A DNA stretch of 64,000 nt from Chrysomallon squamiferum (GCA_012295275.1 CM022677.1:17598406-17662405); one strand, 5' to 3'. Positions 38,711 to 53,270 are shown, counted from the first letter of the stretch. The notes: generated by a model from the letters alone, not told the origin. Numbers and translations: made by a program.

Positions 38711-38836
38711 TCATTTCTGATTGTCGTCTTGGAGATCTTCAGGCTGATTTTTGGAATCGGCAAACAGGTTCTTCTTCTTGTTCTTCTTCTTGTTGCAGGA
38801 TTTCTCCTCGAACATTTGGTTCCAATGTTTTTCCAT
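38711..38836 (-). other. Possible minus-strand coding fragment or retrocopy (unrecognised)
   Basis: On the minus strand a frame with protein-like composition runs through LVRRLREMEKHWNQMFEEKS, a Lys/Asn stretch coded by an AAG/AAC repeat, then LFADSKNQPEDLQDDNQK and two stops in a row (TGA TGA at 38713-38708). Counting from the internal Met it is 41 residues; the frame stays open further upstream. About 45 bases after the stop the minus strand has a long A-rich run (about 38665-38631), which could be the tail of a retroposed transcript. I recognise no family. The + strand reading (a short frame ending in CAG before GTGTGG at 38858) could instead be another start exon. Both may be chance. Confidence 0.22.
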
Positions 38837-38857
38837 CTCGCGAAGCCGCCGCACCAG

Positions 38858-39051
38858 GTGTGGGTTAAGTTTTATATCAGCTGCTGTCTTCCTCCTCGTA
38901 ACTACACACGTGCAATATATATATATATATATCGTACATGTGTGCAGTTATATATCATACATGTGTGTGTGTGTGTGCAGATTGATTGGCTGTTAGTGTC
39001 TATCTATCTATCAGACAGAGTTAATTGAAACCATCTCTTGTAGAAAAAAAC

Positions 39052-39093
<42 letters not shown>

Positions 39094-40575
39094 TTGCATT
39101 GTAGACATTTTTGTTACCTGCAGTTCTAAGCGTGACTGTTTTGCATGTGTAGAGTTTGAATATTGTTCTCTCACCTGTTTGAAATTATTTTTAATAATCT
39201 TTATGGGGGTAAATAAGTGTTGATATTACATAGCGCTGTATATTCCATTGAAATCTGTTAATGTTTTTTTTTTGTTTTTTTGCATAACTCAGTGTTTGTT
39301 ATTGAAACTTGATTGTGTTGATATTATTGTTTGTGCTTAGTATTGTTATTATTATTATTATTATTACTATTACTTTTACTACTGTTACCTACTAACATTA
39401 TCATTATCACATTTATTATTATTATTATTATTACTATTACGTTTACTACTATTATCATGATCATTATCACATTTATAACTATTGTTGTTGTTATTATTAT
39501 TATTATTATTATGCTGTTGTTGTTGTTGAAATTATTTAAGTGATCTAAAATAATTAATTATTATTAATTTTATATCCAAAGTTAAATTTGTGCCTAATTA
39601 AAGAAAAATTAATATGAAATTGTTTTTTTTATGAAAAATGAATTAGATTCAGTTTCTTTAAATAAGATATCTTTTTAGTATTTTTTAATATTTTAAAATT
39701 TTTATAAAGCTTTTTATTTAAATATATATTAGTTTACACATATATATGTATACTGTGACATTTAAAGCTGTAATGTTTTTAAATTAATTAATTACTTATT
39801 AAGTCGCTTAGAAATGTCAGCTTCCAACATCAAATTAAATTAACAAACAACAACAACAACAACAACAAACAGTAATGAAGGAGATGATGATGATGATGAA
39901 GATGCGTCTCATACAATCAAAAATAAAATAATTACGTTTTACTTCTAAGTATTGCAGTGCAAATTCAAGAAACGTTTGTTTGTAAACAGTGATTTTGCTT
40001 TGATCACTGACACCTCTGACATCATCAACAGATGGTAACTATTGGCAACCTGTTGTCATGAGACTGTTACCATCAGCTGCTGCTCTCCTACAGCTGCTGC
40101 TGTTTATTATTTCAGACTGTCTGCTATTAGACACATCAGCTTACAGTGTCATTTCTCACAGCCTAATTAACTTAACTTTACCATATCATTTTTATTACCA
40201 TCATCTCTACTATGTAGTACTGTTAACTGCTACTACTACTACTACTTCAACTGCTACTACTACTATTACTACTACTACTATTACTACTACTAGAACTGTA
40301 TTACTAGAACAACTACTATTATTACTGGTGCTACTATTAATGCCATTACTACTGCTTACTGTCACTACACATAACTAATACACGACTATGATTGTGCTTC
40401 TACTGCTACTACTACAGCATCATTAAAACTACAGCTACTGTCACAACAACTACTACTACTGTTACTATCACTGCACAACGTTAATTAATTATTAGCTTTG
40501 TTTTAAAAAAGCCAGTAACATTTGCAGTAGTGGACATTGCTCTAGTTTTATTAGTATTGTAAATTCTCATATATA

Positions 40576-40607
<32 letters not shown>

Positions 40608-41077
40608 CACATTCACAATGGGTAATAAAATAACTTAAATATTACACAGTTATATATATATCTATGTATATGTATTACTAGTAATAACACACATGTGTGA
40701 AAAAAATAGTTATTTTTTTCAAAAACGACAAAAGATTTGTTTTTGTTCTCACCATGTTTACAAAAATTCTCTGTTTTTACTTATCCATTGTACATTTCTT
40801 TCTTTTTTTTTTTTTTTTTTTTTTTTCTTTCTCCTTTTCAACATGGTTTCATTGGCATCCTGGTGGGACACATTCTCCCCCCTCCCTTCCAGATCTGCCC
40901 CCCTTCCTCCTAGCCTGGAATTTGGCTTTTAAAATCCAGCCCTAGCGCCCCGGCGCTTGTTTTCTCAAACTCAGGAAATGGGCAGAAACTCGCAGCTCAA
41001 AATCTTTGTTGCCATAGGAACAGGAATCTTACCAAGAACTTTTTAACAGCATAAAGGTCAAAGTGTGTATGTATGTA

Positions 41078-41119
<42 letters not shown>

Positions 41120-42848
41120 AATGCGAAAAAAAAAAAAAAAGACCCAAGAAATTGAAGATTAACAGCTAGCAAGAATTGTTTTTTGAAAAGGTTGAGAAAC
41201 ACAATTATTGTCTATCATGTCATATTCCTGCCATACCCCAAAAGATTCAGCATGAATAGACTGGTAATATCTTTACCATTACAATATCAGTTTCATTTTC
41301 TTTTACCTCTAATAATATCAGATTATTCTGCCATTACTGGTATCTGATAGATTTTTCATGAATATATTGGTAATATTTTTACCATTACAATATTAATATT
41401 AGGGTTTGTTACCTTTATCAAGAATACATTTGAATTATTTTTTTCCTTTACAGTATTTTTATCATTTAATATCTTTATAATGAATATACTAATAATGTTT
41501 TTTGGATGTATTTGTGAGTGTGTGTGTGTGTGTGTTTGTTTGTGTGCGTGTCAATAATATTTTATATTTTGTATTCTAGTTTACAGTTCAATAAATTACA
41601 TAACAGAACTGATTCAGTAACATATTTTAATAACTTTAATACTTTATTTTGAATATTCCACTATTTTTATCATGAATATACCGGTAATATATTTTATATT
41701 ATATTATAATATTTGATGTTTGATTTCAAATACAATTACTGAAAGAAGAAAATTTCTCATGTTTGGAAGAGAGAAAAAGATACAGATAAAAAAAAAGACA
41801 AGAGAAATTTAGAGAAACAAATTGAGACATTGATTCCTACCAGATTATATAATGAGAAAAAGATATAAAGAGAAAAAAAACTGATATATATATACACACA
41901 CTTTTAAAATAAAATAGTTTTATTTAATTCTAATGTTAATAATTAATGTTTTGATTGATTGATTTCTTTTGATTGGTTCCATTTCAATAGACTAAGAAAA
42001 ATAACATAACTAAATAACATAGTAAAATAGGTAGATACTAGTTTTGGACACCCAGATAGATAATTGATTGATTAGGAAATAAGCACAAAGAAAGAGGCAG
42101 ATAGTTAGATTCAGAGAGAAACAGAAACTGTAGTAGTTACATGGACAGACAGACACAGATAAATAATAAACCTATTTTAAAAACTTAAATAAAAGAAATA
42201 AATTAGTGTTTATAAGACACCACCCCACCCCACCCCTCAGCTGCTCTGTTCAGAACTTCCTACCTCAACTTGATGTCCTCCTCCCTAACCTGGAGGCAAA
42301 CATTTTCTTTTTTAGTCTTTTTCTGAACTCTTCCATGGTATTTCAAGCTTCACTGACAGGTTGGATGAAAACTGAGAAAAAAACACATCTTCAGTTAGCC
42401 AAGTAGTCACAGTTCTTGTTAGTAGCCACAGGCAGAAAACAAATCAGAAATCTTTTATTTATTTTTTTTTTTTTTTGGTGATGGGTGTTCAGATTAGATA
42501 ATTGCAGAGTTAGTTGGCGTTAATATTGTTTTGTGTTTTCTTCTTCTTGTTGTTGGTTTTTTTATTTTATTGTTTTATTTCTAATTGTAAAAGTTGTTTG
42601 AATTTCTTTTTATTAGTGTTGTTGTTTGGGTAGGTGTTTTCTCTTTTTCTGAGTGAGTGTTTTGTCTTTGGGGAGAATGTTTAGCTGGATTTTTTTTACT
42701 CATTTGTTCTCTCTCTTCCTCCCTCCCTCCCTCCCTCACTCCCTGTTTTCTGACTCTGTCTTTCTTATTGTCTGTCTCTCTGTGTCTCTGTTTCTCTGCT
42801 GTCTCTCAAAGAGTTTCTCTTATCTCAGTTTACGTTAATTACTTCATT

Positions 42849-42889
<41 letters not shown>

Positions 42890-43119
42890 ACTCAACTCAC
42901 TAATTAATCAAACTCAGTTTAGATTTCATACAGAATGTTTTCAAAGCAGTTACTTATTTACATCCCAAATACAAACATCAAGAACAAACCCGAAGAAATT
43001 AGAAAACCGAAAAGAAACAAAACAAAACAAAAACCAAAAAAATTCTTAACACTATTTTTCTTTTACATTTTTGTCACAGTTAATTAACAATTCATAAGAA
43101 TTTTTTCAAAATACTCTTC
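38858..43119 (+). other. Intron 5: microsatellites and AT-rich sequence
   Basis: Long T run (about 39055-39090), ATT blocks (about 39338-39515), CTA blocks (about 40230-40460), TA runs near 40580-40605 and 41078-41110, a T run near 40805-40826 and CT blocks at about 42717-42890. A GC-richer patch lies at about 40850-41000 (CTAGCGCCCCGGCGCTTG near 40943). The phrase TATCTGATAGATTTTTCATG near 41340 is part of a weak AATATACTGGTAATATT-like array (about 41260-41700). No gene is supported. Confidence 0.75.
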
Positions 43120-43545
43120 TTTTCTAGTCGGGTCCATAAATTACCTTCAACGTCCGTGACGTTGTTCTGTCAAAACAGCCCTGACTTGAATCCTCGGCGC
43201 GATGGAACAGCCAACCTGCTAAAATAATCAAGCGGCCATGTTTGTGAAATTCAGGGTTCACTAATTTAAAACATCAAAGAGTTTTTTGGGATGTCCCCCA
43301 CTGCGATGCCAGTAATTAGCGTTCACAAAACACATCAACGTTGGCAAATGTGAAGTTGGCGTTCAAGCAGGGATGAAGTAAAAAAAAAAAAAAAAAAAAT
43401 AAAAAAAAGCAGCTAATTAGTGAAAGTTGAGGTTACTCTAGGGTGCTCCAGAAAAAAATGGAGGAATTTGAAATCGACATAGTTGTAATGGCGGATGATG
43501 GAAAGATTCGTTGCATCAAAATGAAACTGGTGATGGAATTAATGA
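43120..43545. promoter_or_regulatory. Low-repeat CG-containing patch, possible conserved noncoding element
   Basis: About 425 bp of mostly unique sequence with CG-containing words (CAACGTCCGTGACGTTGTTC near 43149; AATCCTCGGCGCGATGGAAC near 43190), broken only by an A run at 43381-43408. It contains TGACGTT and a GTAATTAGC homeodomain-type core. No open frame of interest. Regulatory function is only suggested by contrast with the surroundings. Confidence 0.3.
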
Positions 43546-44362
43546 TGTAGATGATTTAATAATAATAATAATAATAGTTTGGGCTTTTTTTAAATTGAAT
43601 TTTCATCATAATTTTTTTTTTTTTTTAAATAATGATGATAATGTTATTTTTTAGGTATTTGTAAATTCTTCTTTAATTATTTAGTTTTAACTTATTTTAT
43701 TCAGTTTTGTTTAAGCATATAACAATATATAACCATTAATAATACTACTGATGATGATAATAGTAATGAATATTATTATTAGTAGTAGTAGTAGTAGTTA
43801 TTGTCATTGTAAAATAGTAGCAGTAGAAATATCATCATCATTATCATCGTCATTATCATTACTCTTTGTTAGAATACAGACTCATTTTTACCAATCTGAA
43901 ACAAGCTCCAAGTCAGTGTTTTTCTCACACAAGTTAATTTAGTTTATTTATTTTAACAAGAATTTTAACAAGATACAAAGTACCTGTAGTGTTTTATTTA
44001 ATTGTTTACCTTTTCGCTTGACGAGAGATTTAAACCAACTCCTTACTTACCCTGTGTCTGGTGGTAATGTAGCCAGATGACTCAGTCTGTTTGGGTTTTG
44101 CTTGCAATTTTGTTGACATGTTAAGTAATGGCTAATTAGATGACTCTTTGAAGTTGAGATTCCTCTACACACATTCCACACTTACGTACAAGATAAGGCC
44201 CACCTTGAATACGCTGTTATTGTACAAAGGTAACATATGGGTAATATTAACCTACCTTGAATATATCACAAGTATTACACACGTGTGTGTGAGATTTTTA
44301 TATGTCACTTGTTCCTCCTTGAAAAGTTTCTTTTCTCCTGTATTATTATTAGTAGTAGTAGT

Positions 44363-44394
<32 letters not shown>

Positions 44395-45075
44395 CTTACT
44401 GTTACTATTAACTGAGTATATTTTATCACTTTGTCATCACATATATACATACACACAAACACACATACACACATTAATCCAATGCACATATACAAACTTC
44501 TTGAAAAAAGAACAATGGAAAAAAAAAACCCCAGAAAAAACAGAAGAAAAAACACAACAAAAAAAAACCCACATCAAATTCATGAACATACACATTTATT
44601 TTCCATAACCAAAATACAAGAAGTATCTATTTTCGTAACTGCACCTCGTGAAATATCACTTTTTATAACACCCTTTGTCTTTTTCGCTTATTATTATCAT
44701 CATCTATTCTCTCTTTTCTTTCTTTTTTTTTTTTTTTTTTTTTTTTTTTCCACAAGTTTTGTTACCATGACTCTGCCTGTGTGTCAGACTGTTGACACAT
44801 GCACTAGATGGCGCTGTATGTTGTTTTCTGTCTGTCTGTCTGTCAGTCAGTAGTGTGTGTTTTGATGGCGAAATAATGAAGAAAACGACTGGTACAAAGT
44901 ATGAATAATATGTTGTGTTTATTGAATGCTTTTGCCTTCAGCTCTTTGATGAAGAATTAGTTTACAAACCTACCTATCCCATGGCAGTGTTTACTTTGAC
45001 CTAAATAGGTTTTCCATACTGCCACAGTTATTGTTGAATGCACCACAGCATCGAAATGTTTTGTTGAGTTTTTTT

Positions 45076-45106
<31 letters not shown>

Positions 45107-45183
45107 CATTCCAACTACAGTTGAATCATTTTTTTTATTTGTGTATTTTTTTTTTTTTTTTATATATTTTGTGAATTTCTGAT
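43546..45183 (+). other. Intron 5: AT-rich and T-rich sequence
   Basis: AAT and TAG/ATC trinucleotide words at about 43558-43860, a TTTA run at about 44365-44396, CA-rich sequence at about 44440-44480, T runs near 44727-44750 and 45068-45107. The low-repeat patch at 44750-45060 contains the CTCF-like motif listed separately. No gene is seen. Confidence 0.75.
44801..44814 (+). promoter_or_regulatory. CTCF-like motif, strong, + orientation
   Basis: GCACTAGATGGCGC fits the CTCF core CCASYAGRKGGCRS at 13 of 14 positions (only the first base differs) and continues as TG. It lies in a low-repeat patch in an AT-rich region, where a GC-rich 14-mer is less likely by chance. CTCF zinc fingers are conserved across bilaterian animals, so the motif is a fair guide, but binding is not shown by sequence. 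Confidence 0.4.
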
Positions 45184-46880
<1,697 letters not shown>

Positions 46881-46927
46881 AAAGTGAAAACAGGAGTTTG
46901 ACCAGTTTACAAGTTGAAATCTTGCAG

Positions 46928-46999
46928 CAGGAACAAGATGCCAGCCAAATTAAAAACACATGGCCAGATTTATCAAGATTTCATTTACCTTACGCACAG
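46928..46999 (+). CDS. Possible cassette exon of the E protein gene (unproved)
   Basis: A CTTGCAG acceptor (with a NAGNAG choice, GCAGCAG) is followed by 72 nt ending in CAG before a GTGAAC donor. A second possible donor lies 9 bases further at CAG/GTACAA and also keeps frame. Read in phase 0, the phase needed between core exons 5 and 6, it encodes QEQDASQIKNTWPDLSRFHL followed by PYAQ. The composition is protein-like and the stretch is unique sequence just beyond the A-rich array. Against it: the polypyrimidine tract is poor and I know no homologous E-protein segment. The frame is also open upstream, so it could be a chance frame. Confidence 0.28.
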
Positions 47000-48586
47000 G
47001 TGAACCAGGTACAAAGTCACACTGGAACAAAGTTTCCTAAATTCTAAATTCTAAATTCTCAAATACCATTTAAAAAGAAAATTGTCTTAAATACACCAAA
47101 AAGAGGACATTTAAAAGTGTCCCGGTATTGATTCTGAAAGTTAATTAAAGCCTGTAGACTAATTTGAGCCAACCCGTCACCCCTACGTGCATAATGGATG
47201 AGCCTAATTGCTGAAATGCCAGATGCTACTACACCATTCACTGTTCCTGACTAGCAGAGTCTTCAGACCACTTGACTGGCAGATCCAAGCTGGAAAACAA
47301 AGCCTACAGAAAACAAAAGGATTTAACTGCAGTTCGCACCATTTCCCCAGCTAGTACTATACTTGGATATACACACACAGGAAGGGGAAACAGAAATCTT
47401 CAATTTAAAGAGATAGAAAAATTTCGATTCCTCATTTGTGATATATTTTTTTTTTATCAAAACTTGTTGGACAACTTGTTTTGTTTAAAAAAAAAAGAAA
47501 GAAAAAAAGAAGTTCTCTATCTGTTTGAGATAACTGTATTTTTCTCAGGATTTGTTTAGAATTGTCTGATTCTGTTTTAGAATTCTTCTTGTCTGGATTT
47601 TGTATTTGGATATTCTACAGTTTGGAATTTCAGTGGATTTTTTTTCCTTTTTTTTTGTTTTAAAGCCATCATCTTATACAGTGAATTTTTGGTTGTAATT
47701 TAGAATCGTTTTTTTTCTTTCAGTATTTAAAAAGTTTTATAACTTATTTAAATATACTGTGTTAATTTATTATTATATATAATATATTCTTCTGAGTACT
47801 AGTAAAGGATTATTGAACAAGAATAGTTACTAATAGAGAAGAAGTTAACAAATAATTCCTGGTTGTTGCCAAAGCAACAAGTGTTTTTATTTCACTGAAT
47901 CTTTCCTAAGTTAGAAATCAAGGGTGTTATAGTTGTAGGAATACACTTTAATAGGAAATAAACATAAACTTTTTTGGTTATAAAATCCCAATAGATTTTT
48001 GAATTATTACTTTGTATTTTAAACTGTTTTCTTAAACAAAATACTTTATATTTTTAAACTTTTTGGAAATACAAAATACCTTAATTATTATAGTTATATA
48101 ATAATAATAATAATAATAATCATTGGTTACAAGTAATAATAATAAGATTCAGTATCAGAATAATAATATAAGAAAATAAATTATAAAAAGAATAAAATAT
48201 TAACACAATAACAGTATTAATATTATAATAATATAAAAAAAAGTAAAAAAAACAACAATAAGAAGCAAAAATAATTTCAATTATTAACTTTAATTAACAA
48301 ATATATTAATAAGAATATATTTTCTTTTTCATTTTAAAATTAATTATTAACTAACACTTCAAAAAAGAAAAAAAAAGAAAAACTTTATTTAACCAAACTA
48401 TTGCATAGGATATATCGATCATCAGATTTTTTTTTTTAATTTTATAATTTTCTTAAATCAGTTTAGTAGATGGTTAGTAGTAATGAGTTATTCGTTGAAT
48501 CAAATGTTTTCAAAGTGAAAAAGTGTGGTGCTGCTGTTTTCTAAGGAGGGATTCACTAAATAATCACCACGGATCCCAACAGGAAA
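47000..48586 (+). other. Intron 5: presumed promoter/5' UTR region of start exon c
   Basis: 46880-47420 is mostly unique sequence. After it come A and T runs, an AAT run (about 48103-48120) and AT-rich sequence with no recognised content. The last 110 bases before 48587 are again unique, with an in-frame TAA at 48557-48559. The promoter of start exon c should lie in this span but cannot be located. Confidence 0.5.
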
Positions 48587-48646
48587 ATGTACTGTACCTA
48601 CCCGTTTTATAGCCCTTTCATGTATCTGCCGGCCAAATTGCCAAAT
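48587..48646 (+). CDS. TCF4-like: Alternative first coding exon c, matching the vertebrate TCF4-A/HEBAlt start exon
   Basis: An ATG with A at -3, an in-frame TAA 28 bases upstream, and 20 codons ending before a perfect GTGAGT donor (phase 0). It encodes MYCTYPFYSPFMYLPAKLPN. The vertebrate TCF4-A and TCF12 alternative start exon reads MYCAY, then a short Pro/Gly part and LMYYYNGK, so the Met-Tyr-Cys-x-Tyr start, a central Met-Tyr and a Lys near the end are shared in order. In vertebrates that exon joins the one beginning VYAPS; here the next core exon begins VYSPSP in phase 0. The product would lack AD1 and the NLS but keep AD2 and bHLH. The length equals that of the vertebrate exon within a few residues. 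Confidence 0.85.
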
Positions 48647-49716
48647 GTGAGTATTCGCTAGACAAAACTAGTTGTTATTTAAAAGTTTGAATCATTTGGT
48701 TCTGTGTTGATTTTGTTGTTTCAGGACTGCATATAATTTAATTTGATTTATTACAGATTCATTGTAATATTTTTAAATACTTAATATTTTTTTTTTTTTT
48801 TGTGATTTTCTGTTTATGTATTTTAAATGTTCCAGATATTTTAATTTGATTTATTATTTAAATATTTTGAAGTCTTTAACTGGGTTTATTATTTATCCAT
48901 TTTAAAACCTTCATTTGTATTTGAATATGTTAAGCTTTTGTAATTTTAGTTATACTGGATTTTGATACTATTCAGTTCCTTAATACTATCCAGTTGTTAA
49001 TTTTAAAAAATATATTATTTGTTTTACTGAATATAAACGATAAAACAAAATAATAATAATAATAATAAAGTTAATCTTTCATAATCTTTCATAATTTTAG
49101 TTAAACTGGGTTTTGTTACTATCCAGTTCATTTGACAGTTCAGTTGTTAATTTAAAAAAATATATTATTTGTTTTACTGAATATAAAAACGATAAAACAA
49201 AAGTAATAATAATAATAATAAAGTTTTTGAGTTGATAATTTAATAAAGTATTCTGTTTATTTAAAAAAAAAAGAAAAAGAAAAGTTAATTTAAAAAATAG
49301 AGATTCATTAAATGGGAATAATAAATACATAAAAAATCTGAATATTTTTTATTTTAAATATATATTTCATTCAACATTCTAAAAGTTAATATTTAAATTA
49401 AATTTTTGTTTAACAGCTGACAGCAAATCACAATAATTTCTGTCAGATATCTCAGTTTTTTAATTTTGTTTTTAAATCATGTTGTTACTTTAGTCAGACC
49501 TATAGATCTTGGGCAATCATCCATATTATTATTTTTCATCACACATTTTTTTTTTTTCATTTTAATTAAAAATAACAGTGAATAATTTTTAATTTAATGC
49601 TTGGATTGTTAAGTTTAACAGAACATCCACGATAAATATATATAAAAAAAAAAAAAATCATTGAGGTTTTATTTTCCTTGTTTAAAAATTCTAAATTACC
49701 TTGATGTTTATTACTG

Positions 49717-49759
<43 letters not shown>

Positions 49760-50223
49760 CAATCATCCATGACAGGACACTTGTTATTTAGTGTTTTGTG
49801 AATTGGTAATTACCTTGATGTGTGTGTTGTGAGTGTGTATGTGTGTGTGTTGTTGTCTTGCCACTTTCAGAGTGTTTGTTCAGTCAGTAGACAACCTTTG
49901 TCTTTCCAGCTCTCAGAGAATAATCTGTTAATTAGGTCACTGGTTACGTAACAGTCACGGTGTGGTTACGCAATGACTTATGTATTTTATGCTTGCTTTA
50001 ACATGTCAGACTTTGTCATGGATGAGTGAGCTAATCCTCTGATGTTGTAAATTAGGCCATTCATGACGGGGGGGTGGGGAATATTCTTATACAATTAAAA
50101 GAAAAATTAGAATAATAAAAAATACATATCTGGATTCAGAGTACTTTTAAAAAAGAAGAAATAATAATAATAATAAAACATAAAAGTCCATAAATCCTTT
50201 ATTTTTGAACTGATACAAAAACA

Positions 50224-50262
<39 letters not shown>

Positions 50263-51176
50263 TATAAAATTTACATTAAACAAAATTAAATATTTCAGAA
50301 TGTTATGCAGTTGATATATAAAAATAAAATAAAAACTAGCTACCAATAAATATATTATTATCATGAAAATTGGTATTCAGATAAATTACAAGATTTTTAA
50401 ATTTATCTGAAAATATAACAAACAGTTTTAATATTAAATTTTCCTTGTAAACAGTTCACAGTTTGTTCAGTTTTTCTTCCATTTGTTTAATCTAATTGTT
50501 TATTGTTTGTGCTGTTTTCAAATAAAAAAATGAATTTAAAAAAAAACAAAATAATAATGACAGATACCTAATTGGATTTCAGAATATCAAATTTATATTT
50601 AAAAAAAGGTAACAAATTTATTTATAATAATAAGTTAATAAATAAAAATAAGCAAAAATAAACAGTTCATGTTATAAAAGATTTCACTGCATAATAATGT
50701 ATTTCTTATATTCATGCACATTCATGTACATGCACAACATGCACACAAAACCATAAACATGCATTCATTTAGTTATGTAGGGCATTCTGTACATGTATAT
50801 GTATATACCTACACACTCAATATATTTCAGAATGTTATGCAGTTGACATATAAAAATAACATGAAAACTAGTTAGGTGTGAAATATTTTTTCGTATATCA
50901 CACAATATATACAATCAATAATTAACAACACTTTTTTTGTAAACAGTTTGTGTTATTCAGGCAGAATTGTAGAACATTTTAATACAACTTGTTGGGGTTT
51001 TTTTTGGTTTGATTTTTATATAAAAACAAATTTAATTTTTAAATTTTATTTTTGTTATTGCTTTGCAAACAGTTGTAATGTTAATTATCATGTATTTATA
51101 TTAACAACTTTTTTTAAATACAATGTTTTATATTTCTGTGAGCTTATTCCCACTTACAGATGTGTGGAATTAGATT

Positions 51177-51243
<67 letters not shown>

Positions 51244-51690
51244 TAAACAGACACATGCTCAAAAGACACACACCACAGAACAGAACAAAAAAAAAAAAAA
51301 AAAATCATACAAGAAATACATCTTTCCCCTTTTTTTTCTAATATCATCATCACATCTGGCATTTTCGCAATTCAGTAGACACTGATAGACAAACACGAAG
51401 ATAACATCACCCGTTTTTGAAGTGTTTAGAAAATAGCATATCTTTATACTTGAGAGCAGTCAATACCACTGATATTTGCATGTGGAAACCCCAGCCAGTG
51501 TTTTGCTTTATGATACTGCAGATACAATCTTGTAACAACAGTGTGAATACTCAGGCTGGGGAGAGGGTAATAGAGGGAAGAGGGATGGGAATGCAGATAA
51601 AAGAACTGTTGACAGAGGTTGCTGAATAACGTGTTGTACGGCAGATAGAGCATGGCGATGAAGTGTAATACAGGACACGGCGATGTGTAA
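48647..51690 (+). other. Intron 5: AT-rich sequence with a local duplication and microsatellites
   Basis: A 120-150-bp segment is duplicated: TTTTAGTTATACTGGATTTT near 48943 and TTTTAGTTAAACTGGGTTTT near 49095, each followed by CCAGTT and an ATATTATTTGTTTTACTGAA stretch. A GT run lies at about 49721-49757. A low-repeat patch occupies 49860-50080. TTTCAGAATGTTATGCAGTT occurs twice (near 50295 and 50825), marking another duplication. A CT run lies at about 51182-51240. No gene is seen. Confidence 0.75.
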
Positions 51691-52377
51691 TATAAAGATG
51701 TATATGTGTTAATGTGTAATACAAAGATATCTATGATAATGTTTAATACAAAGATATATATGATAATGTTTAATACAAAGATATATATGATAATGTTTAA
51801 TACAGAGATATATATGATAATGTTTAATACAAAGATATATATGATAATCTGTAATAAAAAATTATAGGTTATAGCGTTATAAGATACATAGTAATAACAT
51901 AGTGTAATGTTATTAGAGGATAAACTTAGAGATGTAGATACATAGTGATGTATAATAAAAAGATATAGGCTTATATAGTTATATTATGATAATTTAATAT
52001 AAGAAACAGCTATATATTCATATAGGTTTTTAGTGATAATATAATAAAAAATATAGGTTATAGAGTGTTATAAGATACATAGTAATAATATACAGAGTGT
52101 AATACTTGTTACAGGATATCAGAGATATCCATATAGAGTTAATATGTAAATAAAGATATAGCTACATAGCAGTAAAAAGATATAGATATATAGTGATGTA
52201 TAATAAAAAGATACAGGTAGATACAGGTATACAGGTATACAGGATATCCATATATTTAATATAAAAAAGAAATTGTTTTATATTCATATAGCTTTTTAGT
52301 GATAATATATAATTTAAGATAGATACATAATGATAAAGTGAAATATAGAGATATGGGGTTTTAATGATAATAGATCA

Positions 52378-52390
<13 letters not shown>
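51691..52390. repeat. 27-bp minisatellite and its decayed flanks
   Basis: From about 51700 to 51850 there are five or six copies of a 27-bp unit (GATAATGTTTAATACAAAGA then TATATAT). Beyond it, to about 52390, related words (AATAAAAAGATATAGG, TATAGAGTGTTATAAGATAC) recur irregularly, and a TA run closes the region. No coding content. Confidence 0.8.
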
Positions 52391-52412
<22 letters not shown>

Positions 52413-53256
52413 GTCTACAACTTTAGATATTTACATTACTAACAAATATGTGTATGTCACTCCAAATAAATATTAAAAAAGCTCAAATATACTTTAATGA
52501 TGATTGTAATCTGAATTATAAACTGTCAAACAGGAAATTGGTCAGAATTTTTTTAAATGGGCCAATTTCTGAATGTAAAGAAATCAGTGTGAAGGACAAC
52601 AAATTAAAATGTATTGAAGGATTTACGTTCTAGCTGGACATGGGGTAATTAAATGCATTAGCCAGAAAATCAAATGACACCAAAAACCCAGATAAGGTCC
52701 ACACCTCTCTGAAAGAAATCACCATCATAGGATTATACATTTCGGACTGACACCTTTTTTTTTTTTTGTTGTTTCTCTTCACACTTCACTGCACAAGGTA
52801 ATTAAATGTCCAGTCTGCACAACTCAGTTAGTTCTGGTTGACTAACCGTGACCACATTTCCTTTAATTGGTCGCACTTGAACGGTTTGAGCTGCCCACCC
52901 CCCACCACTCCCACAAGCTGTTGTCCATTCGCTTTCAACACCTCCCAGACACAAAGTACATTTGTAATTGCCTCCCTTGATATGATAATTTGTAACCCAG
53001 GAAGCGCTCCCCCATGATTAAAAAAGATATCTCTCCCCCCTCTTGCTGGTAGGTCATGTGGGTTTTTTTTCTCCGCACCAGGTCCAGAGGTGTCCCTTGA
53101 ATTCAGGGTGTGTCTAGTAAGGGGGCTTGTTTCATTTGTTTGTAGAAAGTATATACCCCCCTCACCCCCAGAGGATTATCATTGAGGAGGGGGGGTCTTG
53201 TTGGTTCTGATTGATTTGGATGTTTCCTAGAGCTTCCTCTGTGAAAGATGATAGTG

Positions 53257-53270
53257 GCTCCCCCTAGTGG
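53257..53270 (-). promoter_or_regulatory. CTCF-like motif, strong, minus orientation
   Basis: On the minus strand CCACTAGGGGGAGC fits CCASYAGRKGGCRS at 13 of 14 positions (A for C at position 12). It is one of a pair: a related motif lies 69 bp away in the same orientation, and both share the flank TGGCTCCC on the + strand. Confidence 0.42.

Noticed and set aside
39055-39090. Long T runs as reverse-strand poly(A) tails of retroelements
   Set aside because: Homopolymers are everywhere in this window, and I found no retroelement body or target-site duplication beside them.
47059-47241. 60-codon minus-strand frame
   Set aside because: No recognised family and no supporting splice structure. 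The unique sequence there is better read as intron or regulatory DNA.
52448-52633. 61-codon + strand frame with mixed composition
   Set aside because: No homology, no good acceptor or donor, and AT-rich codons. One such frame is expected by chance among many frames in 64 kb.
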